NCBI GenBank assembly: GCA_024404065.1
Contig: JAKSQR010000074.1
Location: 1-7,255 of the forward strand
Length of the DNA: 7,255 nt
From: Clostridia bacterium
GTDB lineage: Bacteria; Bacillota; Clostridia; Oscillospirales; Acutalibacteraceae
Direction: 5' to 3'
Position numbers and translations under genes: made by a program. The notes beneath the pieces were generated by a model, which did not search any database, was not told where the DNA came from, and was given only the letters and a program-made list of their open reading frames with translations. Positions 1 to 5,147 of the stretch are shown one piece after another (the first letter of the stretch is position 1; every line of letters starts with the position of its first letter).

Positions 1-8
1 CAATAAAT

Positions 9-34
9 AAAGCCACTCCGTTTGGAGTGGCTTG
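9..34 (-). terminator. Rho-independent terminator of the operon
   Basis: Read on the minus strand, a perfect 10-bp stem (AAGCCACTCC / GGAGTGGCTT, arms at 24-33 and 10-19) closes a 4-nt AAAC loop. It is followed by the T-rich run TTATTTATTG. It starts 17 nt after the stop codon of the last gene, the symporter, and so marks the operon end. The plus strand also gives the same stem followed by a T/G-rich run (TGTTTGTTTATG), so it might work in both directions, with a weaker tail on that side. Confidence 0.9.
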
Positions 35-50
35 TTTGTTTATGTTGGTA

Positions 51-1499
51 TTATAAATCTGTGTTTGCTTCTGCTGCCTCAGCTGCTCTCTGAGCATCAA
101 GTGCCTTGTGCATTTCATCAAGATTTTTCTTATTGAACTTATAGAATACACCAAGGAGTAATGCCATAAGTGCAAGGCATACAGCAGGAACGATAGTTGT
201 AATATCGTAAAGCTTTGAAAGGGTTTCAGCACTCTGATGGCCAATCTTAGCTGTATCATAGCCGATTACACCAAGCAGGAATGCTGCACCTGAGCCTGCA
301 ACGGTCTGACCAAGCTTTCTGAAGAAGGAGAAGAGTGAGTAGCAGCTGCCTTCTTCTTTACGGCCTGTACGAAGCTCATGGTAGTCAATAACATCCATTG
401 CAATAGCCCATACCTCAAGTACAAGGAAGGTCTGACCTGCACCGCTGAAGAATAAGAGTGCAAGGAAGATGTAAAGCAGACCGCTTTCCTGAGGATTATT
501 GATAAGGGGAGTAAATCTGAGTGCAAAGAGTATAACATTGATTACTGCTGCAAATGCAAGACCGAATGCGCAGATTTCCTTCTTACCAAACTTACGGATA
601 AGCTTGCCCATAAAGGGAATGAAAATAGCCATGGGCAGGTAGGTGAATACTGTAACAAGTATAAAGAGCTCAGGCTTGTTGAAATAGTCCTTGAGCAGGT
701 AATTGTAGTTGGACTGTGTATACTGCTGGAAAGCAATAAGAAGCATACTTGCAAGTGTAACTACAACAAATTCCTTGTTGGTAACAAGGTCTTTAATTGT
801 AATAAGCATATTGTGGTTCTTTTCTTTCTTTGCTACAACCTTTACTCTTTCCTTTGTCATCTTAAAGTGAATAAAGAATGTAACTAAAGTAAGCACTGCA
901 AGGATTGCAACTGCAACTGCAAATTTGCCGGGGTCAAGCACCTTCTGCTCTTCGCCACCAACTGTGGTAGTTGTGTAAACAAAGATGGGTAAAAGCATCT
1001 GTGCGGGCAGACCGCCTACGCCTGCGCCTATTGAACGCCACATTGAAAGAGAGCTTCTTTCAATTTCATCATCAGTTATAACTGATGCAAGTGAGCCGTA
1101 TGGGATATTTGTGCCTGTATACATCATACCCCAGAAGATATATGTAACGTAAGCGTAAATAAGATACTGTGCAGATGTAAGGCCGGGAATCTTAAAGAAC
1201 ATTAAGAATGTAGCAATAGCAAGGGGAAGGCTCATACCTAAAATATAGGGTCTGAATCTGCCGTATTTTGTAGGCTTACGGCTGTCAATAAATCCGCCCC
1301 ACATAGGGTCGTTGATTGCGTCCCATATACGTGCTATGAGTAAAAGTACAGCAATCTTTTTGGGTGCTATTCCAAATACATCTGTGTAAAACATCATCTG
1401 GAATGGGGTAATAAGACCAAAACTGAGAAGACCAGCGGTGTCGCCTAAAGCGTAGCCCAGTTTGTCTTTGAACTTGATGCCATGGGTTGAGTTATCCAT
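51..1499 (-). CDS. GPH-family (MelB-like MFS) sugar:cation symporter, probable sulfoquinovose/SQ-glycoside importer
   Basis: This 482-residue, strongly hydrophobic protein has the layout of a 12-helix glycoside-pentoside-hexuronide:cation symporter. The family signature after helix 2 is clear: RIWDAINDP at 57-65, then G-G-F-I-D and GRFRPYI at 80-86. Asp60 and Asp64 have the same four-residue spacing as the cation-site Asp55 and Asp59 of MelB. The second signature follows helix 10 (MDVIDYHELRTGRKEEG, 368-384). The C-terminal tail is Ala/Glu rich and probably cytoplasmic. It is the last gene, 21 nt after the exporter gene, with AGGAG six to seven nt before the ATG, and the terminator follows directly. 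E. coli also pairs GPH-type transporters (YihO, YihP) with its SQ genes. Import of SQ or sulfoquinovosyl glycerol is inferred from context; the family alone would also allow other glycosides. The family call is firm, the substrate moderate. Confidence 0.9.
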   Translation of the reverse strand: MDNSTHGIKFKDKLGYALGDTAGLLSFGLITPFQMMFYTDVFGIAPKKIAVLLLIARIWDAINDPMWGGFIDSRKPTKYGRFRPYILGMSLPLAIATFLMFFKIPGLTSAQYLIYAYVTYIFWGMMYTGTNIPYGSLASVITDDEIERSSLSMWRSIGAGVGGLPAQMLLPIFVYTTTTVGGEEQKVLDPGKFAVAVAILAVLTLVTFFIHFKMTKERVKVVAKKEKNHNMLITIKDLVTNKEFVVVTLASMLLIAFQQYTQSNYNYLLKDYFNKPELFILVTVFTYLPMAIFIPFMGKLIRKFGKKEICAFGLAFAAVINVILFALRFTPLINNPQESGLLYIFLALLFFSGAGQTFLVLEVWAIAMDVIDYHELRTGRKEEGSCYSLFSFFRKLGQTVAGSGAAFLLGVIGYDTAKIGHQSAETLSKLYDITTIVPAVCLALMALLLGVFYKFNKKNLDEMHKALDAQRAAEAAEANTDL

Positions 1500-1520
1500 C
1501 GTTTATCTCCTTTTAATTAT

Positions 1521-2255
1521 TTACTTTACAAGCAGTGAAATACCACTTATGAGCATAAGCAGATATGTAAGCTGAAGAAATACATTCCTGCTCATTTTTT
1601 TGTATATCAGGTTACCTACAACAAGTGCGGCAACCAATACAGCGGTAGCAATTGCCATAAGCTTTAGTGTGGGCAATGTGAAATAGCCTGAATTATAATC
1701 TGTAAATGCTATTACACCATTTAATAAAATCCATGCGGACGAAAGGGTTGCACGGAATTCGTCCTTATCCTTCATCTTTGCACTTGCATAGGTTACAAGC
1801 AAGGGACCGCCACACACAAACATACCATGCACAAGCCCTGATATAATCAGCAGTATTGCAGATACAGGGGCAGGCAGGGGCTTATCGTCTTTTTTAGCAT
1901 AAAATTTTATAGCATTCATCACTGCAAATACTATTACGATTATGCCAAGAGTTTTATACAGCAGGCTTTGGTTATTTACAAAATAATCCTTTATAAAGAA
2001 GCCTGTTACCATACCCACAAGCATTGTGGCAGTGATTTTAACCAGCTCTTTATAATTTATGTGTTTATATGTAAATATTACCACCCATATTGAAGCAAGC
2101 AGACCCAATACATTAAGTATAGGCTTAGCTATATCATAGCCAACCAGCATAATGGAGAAGGGCATTGCCAATACGGTGCCTGCAAAGCCTGTGATGCACT
2201 GCACTATGTTGGTGAGAAACACCACAAGCATAAATAATATTTCTTTAACCGTCAA
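1521..2255 (-). CDS. TauE/SafE-family anion exporter, probable DHPS (sulfonate) exporter
   Basis: This small, very hydrophobic membrane protein has seven or eight predicted helices and the two-fold internal repeat of the TauE/SafE family. The first repeat carries QCITGFAGTVLAMPF; the second carries GLVHGMFVCGGPLLVTYA followed by the charged loop KMKDKDEFRATL. No ATG lies near the 5' end of the frame. TTG at 2255 is preferred because AGAGGT (2265-2270) lies 9 nt upstream and this TTG overlaps the isomerase stop as TTGA. An in-frame TTG at 2264 (247 residues, the longest reading) directly abuts AGAGGT, and an ATG at 2231 would cut into the first helix. Family members export sulfite, sulfoacetate or other C2-C3 sulfonates. 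With a reductase and no sulfolactaldehyde dehydrogenase nearby, the expected cargo is 2,3-dihydroxypropanesulfonate, although sulfolactate or sulfite cannot be excluded. Confidence 0.85.
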   Translation of the reverse strand: MTVKEILFMLVVFLTNIVQCITGFAGTVLAMPFSIMLVGYDIAKPILNVLGLLASIWVVIFTYKHINYKELVKITATMLVGMVTGFFIKDYFVNNQSLLYKTLGIIVIVFAVMNAIKFYAKKDDKPLPAPVSAILLIISGLVHGMFVCGGPLLVTYASAKMKDKDEFRATLSSAWILLNGVIAFTDYNSGYFTLPTLKLMAIATAVLVAALVVGNLIYKKMSRNVFLQLTYLLMLISGISLLVK

Positions 2256-3586
2256 AATCTGCAAACCTCTATTCCAAGCATGTTGCCAAGAGCTTCAACC
2301 TCTGCGGTAATATCACCCATAGCAACTGCGTAGTGAGGCTCCCAGCCTTCAAGCACAGCCTTGTTTATAATGTCATAGGAGTTATTCTCTGTTTCTATAA
2401 CAATTGATGTGCCATAAAACTGACGGGGCTTATCAAGTGCCTTGCCCTTTGCAAGCATAAAGCGGAAAGTACCATCCTGTTTTCTGCCAATTCTGAATAC
2501 TGTAACCTCAGGCTCTGCCTTACAGCCAAAGTCAAGAGTAGGGCCGATTTTACGGTTGCAGTGAAGGCCTGCGCAAGCGCCTGTATCTTCCCTTGCAAGT
2601 GAGCAGGCAGCCATACCACAGTGCCAGAAGGTGATGGTATTTTCATCTTCGCTGAGTGAAACAGGGTCACCAAAGAATACGCTCTTATCGGTAATTTTAC
2701 CTGCTACATACATGCTTAAAGCACCATAGCTGTCAGCCTCGCAGGCGGCATAAACGCCAAGGTCATTAAGTATGCCGAGCACAGAGCAAACAGGGGTGCC
2801 AAATGCTGTAAAGAAATCGGGCCAGCATCTTGATGCAAGTGCGCCAACATTATTATTCTTTACATACTCAGCATAAGCTTTATAAAGCCTTGCAAAGTCC
2901 TCAACATTTTTACTGTCTATGCTATCAAGTCCGCAGATGCGTTCTGAAGCGTCCTCCAGGTAGGGCTTAATATCATCGGCTGTATAAGCCTTTGCAGTAT
3001 CAATAAGCTCCCTTGCCTCAATACTGTCTACTGTTACGCCGAAGGTTTTAAGCATATCAAGGTCAAGTGCCCTGCCAAAGCCGAAGCCCTGAGGGGTGTG
3101 ACCTACCTGAAGAAGCTTGAGGCTTCTCATTTCTTTTTTGATTTTTGCAGCACAGTAGGTAGCCTTAACCTTTGCTATTACCTTTTCCTCTTCAGGTGAG
3201 CCGAAGATATACTCAAAGCTTCTGCCAAAGTTTTTAATTGAGTTTGCAGCAGAGAATGCACCTGTAAGAGAATTAAGACGAAGCCTTGTGCCATCAATTA
3301 CAGGCTCACGCAGAGTCCATAAAAGAATAGGGCAGTCAAATCTTTTAAGCACCTCGCTCATATAAGCGGAGTTTGCAAAGGTAAGATTCTGTACAATTAC
3401 AAAGTCAGGGTTAAGTGTATCAAGATAAGCGGTGAGCTTATCAATAGTAAGCAGCATCTCACCGGGCACAGAAACGCTTTCGTCTATACTCTTGAGAAGC
3501 TTTATACTTTTTTCAAATTCATTCTGAGCACTTTCAAGGTGAAATGTGCCTACACCAATAGGAATATAAGCAGCTGAAAATTTCAT
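2252..3586 (-). CDS. sftI: Sulfoquinovose isomerase (L-fucose/L-arabinose isomerase-like fold)
   Basis: The protein has 444 residues. The N-terminal half is a Rossmann-like region of alternating strands (VIVQNLTFAN near 63-72, CPILLWTLREP near 85-95) followed by TRLRLNSLTGAFSAANSIKNFGR (100-122), as in FucI/AraA-like sugar isomerases. The C-terminal half carries the metal-site pattern: GVYAACEAD with Glu283, FFGDP with Asp307, WHCG at 321-324 and WEPHY with His418. The 24-residue gap between Glu283 and Asp307 equals that between the metal ligands Glu337 and Asp361 of E. coli FucI, and His418 would match His528. The likely reaction is the aldose-ketose conversion of sulfoquinovose to 6-deoxy-6-sulfofructose, probably Mn2+ dependent. 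Substrate comes from context: it lies 3 nt after the reductase gene and in one operon with a sulfoquinovosidase and a transaldolase. GAGGA lies 7 nt before the ATG. The family call is good; a generic fucose isomerase is unlikely because no fuculose genes are present. Confidence 0.82.
   Translation of the reverse strand: MKFSAAYIPIGVGTFHLESAQNEFEKSIKLLKSIDESVSVPGEMLLTIDKLTAYLDTLNPDFVIVQNLTFANSAYMSEVLKRFDCPILLWTLREPVIDGTRLRLNSLTGAFSAANSIKNFGRSFEYIFGSPEEEKVIAKVKATYCAAKIKKEMRSLKLLQVGHTPQGFGFGRALDLDMLKTFGVTVDSIEARELIDTAKAYTADDIKPYLEDASERICGLDSIDSKNVEDFARLYKAYAEYVKNNNVGALASRCWPDFFTAFGTPVCSVLGILNDLGVYAACEADSYGALSMYVAGKITDKSVFFGDPVSLSEDENTITFWHCGMAACSLAREDTGACAGLHCNRKIGPTLDFGCKAEPEVTVFRIGRKQDGTFRFMLAKGKALDKPRQFYGTSIVIETENNSYDIINKAVLEGWEPHYAVAMGDITAEVEALGNMLGIEVCRF
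2265..2270 (-). promoter_or_regulatory. Ribosome binding site that decides the exporter start
   Basis: AGAGGT on the minus strand lies 9 nt before the TTG at 2255 but directly against the upstream TTG at 2264. Normal spacing therefore favours the inner TTG. The site sits inside the last codons of the isomerase gene. Confidence 0.55.
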
Positions 3587-3589
3587 ACA

Positions 3590-4453
3590 TCAGTCCTCAA
3601 TTCCGTTTACAATTTTATAGGTTGCTCTGAAGTCGCCCTTAGCCATACCCATTTCCATACCTTTTTCAAATACGCTCTTGCATACCTGAAGACCGGGCAT
3701 TTCTTTGCCCTGCTGTGCGGCTAAGCGCTGACAGATACCAAGGTCCTTATTTTCATTCTCAAGTGAGAAGGCGGTAGTCCAGTTGTGATTTTTAAGATTC
3801 TCTTTCTGGCTCTGAAGGTAGAAGTTGCCTGCACCGCCGTAGGATACTGCAGTGGCAAAATCATCAACAGAAATACCAAGGCTCTGTGCAAGACCGAGAG
3901 TTTCGTTTACACCATTCTGAATTGCTGCTACAAGTGCATTGTGGCAGATTTTCATTGTGATGCCCATGCCGTTATCACCCATACGGATGGTGTTGCAGCC
4001 CATATATTTAAGAATAGGCTCAATAACGGGATAAAGCTCCTCATCACAGCCTACAAGCACACCGAGAGTGCCGTCAATAGCAGCAGGCTTTGACTTTACA
4101 ACGGGAGCATCAGCAAACTGACCGCCCTTTGCTTTAATCATATTTGCACACTCTACTGAAACACTTGGGTCAATAGTGCTCATATCAATGCAGATTTTTG
4201 TTTCATCAATGTAGGGGAGTATGGTTTCATATACTTCCTTTACGTGAGCTGAGGTAGGCACCATAGTGATTATAACATCCGCATTTTTTGCTACCTCAAT
4301 ATTATCGCTGCAGGGGATACCACCAACTTTAGCAAGCTTTTCAACCTGCTCACGCTTGTGGTCATTTACATATACCTTGTCATCGTGCTTTTTTATAATG
4401 TTTTCGCTCATGGATTCGCCCATGATTCCAAGGCCTATAAATCCGATTTTCAT
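3590..4453 (-). CDS. 3-sulfolactaldehyde reductase (YihU-like, beta-hydroxyacid dehydrogenase family)
   Basis: This 287-residue protein has the normal length and order of a 3-hydroxyisobutyrate dehydrogenase-type enzyme. The N-terminal dinucleotide fold has GLGIMG at 7-12; Asn30-Asp31 ends the second strand, which fits NADH rather than NADPH. DMSTIDP (90-96) leads to the substrate loop DAPVVKSKPAA (115-125). The catalytic segment MKICHN (167-172) has Lys168 and Asn172, matching Lys171 and Asn175 of E. coli YihU. A helical C-terminal domain follows. The expected reaction is NADH-dependent reduction of 3-sulfolactaldehyde to 2,3-dihydroxypropanesulfonate, removing the three-carbon sulfonate left by the transaldolase and recycling NADH. 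The substrate loop differs from YihU: Lys120-Ser121 stands where YihU has the sulfonate-binding Arg123-Thr124. The start lies 2 nt after the transaldolase stop, with GGAGG 7 nt upstream. A tartronate semialdehyde or hydroxyisobutyrate enzyme is less likely in this context. Confidence 0.85.
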   Translation of the reverse strand: MKIGFIGLGIMGESMSENIIKKHDDKVYVNDHKREQVEKLAKVGGIPCSDNIEVAKNADVIITMVPTSAHVKEVYETILPYIDETKICIDMSTIDPSVSVECANMIKAKGGQFADAPVVKSKPAAIDGTLGVLVGCDEELYPVIEPILKYMGCNTIRMGDNGMGITMKICHNALVAAIQNGVNETLGLAQSLGISVDDFATAVSYGGAGNFYLQSQKENLKNHNWTTAFSLENENKDLGICQRLAAQQGKEMPGLQVCKSVFEKGMEMGMAKGDFRATYKIVNGIED

Positions 4454-4455
4454 TA

Positions 4456-5145
4456 TTATTCCTCCGTAATTGTCTTATCCCATGCACCCTGGAATTTTGC
4501 AAGACCGTAATCTGTAAATGCGTGGTAGAAGCTCTCCTTGTAAACATCAAGACCAGCTGTAACAATATCTGCGCCTGCAACTGCACAGTCAACAATCTGT
4601 TTGCCGTTTCTTACAGCAGCACAGATAATCTGTGTTTCGCCAAGGAAACCATAGTTTGCATAAATATCAACTATATCCTGAATATACTGCTTGCAATCCT
4701 CACCGCTGTTTTCCTTCCAGCCGATAAAGGGGGAAACAAAGAGTGAAGCATTCTTTGCAGCAATAAGAGCCTGTGAAGCGCTGAATACAAGTGTAAGATT
4801 TGTACGAATGCCTTCCATCTCAAGCTTGCGTGCAGCGGTAATGCCTGCCATTGTGCAGGGAATTTTAATAACAAAGTTTGGGCACATTGCAGAAATTTTG
4901 CGTGCCATAGCTATCATTTCATCTGCATCATCAAGATGGGGATTTATTTCAACACTGATGGGGAATTTATCCCAGCCCTCAATGCCTTTCTCCTTTACAA
5001 AATCAGCAAGCTCGCCGATTACTGTATAGAAGGGCTTACCACTATTCATAATGTGGTTAGGGTTTGTGGTGATGCCGTCAATACCAAAGGTATCATAAGC
5101 CTCTCTGATTTCGTCAATTTTTGCACTGTCTAAAAAGTATTTCAT
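4456..5145 (-). CDS. sftT: 6-deoxy-6-sulfofructose transaldolase (short TalC/FSA-type fold)
   Basis: This 229-residue (beta/alpha)8 protein belongs to the short class I transaldolase/fructose-6-phosphate aldolase group. Asp6 (FLDSA), TTNPN at 26-30, the Schiff-base Lys94 in FVIKIPCT and Thr118 line up with Asp6, Thr26-Asn28, Lys85 and Thr109 of E. coli FSA. Two residues are of the transaldolase rather than the aldolase type: Glu66 where FSA has Gln59, and Phe140 where FSA has Tyr131 (TalB Glu96 and Phe178). This supports transfer of dihydroxyacetone from sulfofructose to glyceraldehyde 3-phosphate, giving fructose 6-phosphate and 3-sulfolactaldehyde, with erythrose 4-phosphate as a possible second acceptor. 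Trp143 replaces the phosphate-binding Arg (FSA Arg134, TalB Arg181). It starts 2 nt after the GH31 stop; its GGAGGT lies inside the last GH31 codons, 9 nt before the ATG. An ordinary pentose-phosphate transaldolase is the alternative, made unlikely by Trp143 and the neighbours. Confidence 0.86.
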   Translation of the reverse strand: MKYFLDSAKIDEIREAYDTFGIDGITTNPNHIMNSGKPFYTVIGELADFVKEKGIEGWDKFPISVEINPHLDDADEMIAMARKISAMCPNFVIKIPCTMAGITAARKLEMEGIRTNLTLVFSASQALIAAKNASLFVSPFIGWKENSGEDCKQYIQDIVDIYANYGFLGETQIICAAVRNGKQIVDCAVAGADIVTAGLDVYKESFYHAFTDYGLAKFQGAWDKTITEE

Positions 5146-5147
5146 TT

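Noticed and set aside
3785..4093. Open frame of 102 codons on the plus strand
   Set aside because: It is antisense to the reductase gene, Cys- and Ile-rich without a domain pattern, and is a shadow frame.
4691..5029. Open frame of 112 codons on the plus strand
   Set aside because: It lies fully antisense to the conserved transaldolase gene, has no recognisable domain and no convincing ribosome binding site, and is explained by the codon pattern of the real gene.
4456..5145. Fructose-6-phosphate aldolase (FSA) function
   Set aside because: Glu66 and Phe140 are transaldolase-type residues where FSA has Gln59 and Tyr131, and the phosphate-binding Arg is absent.
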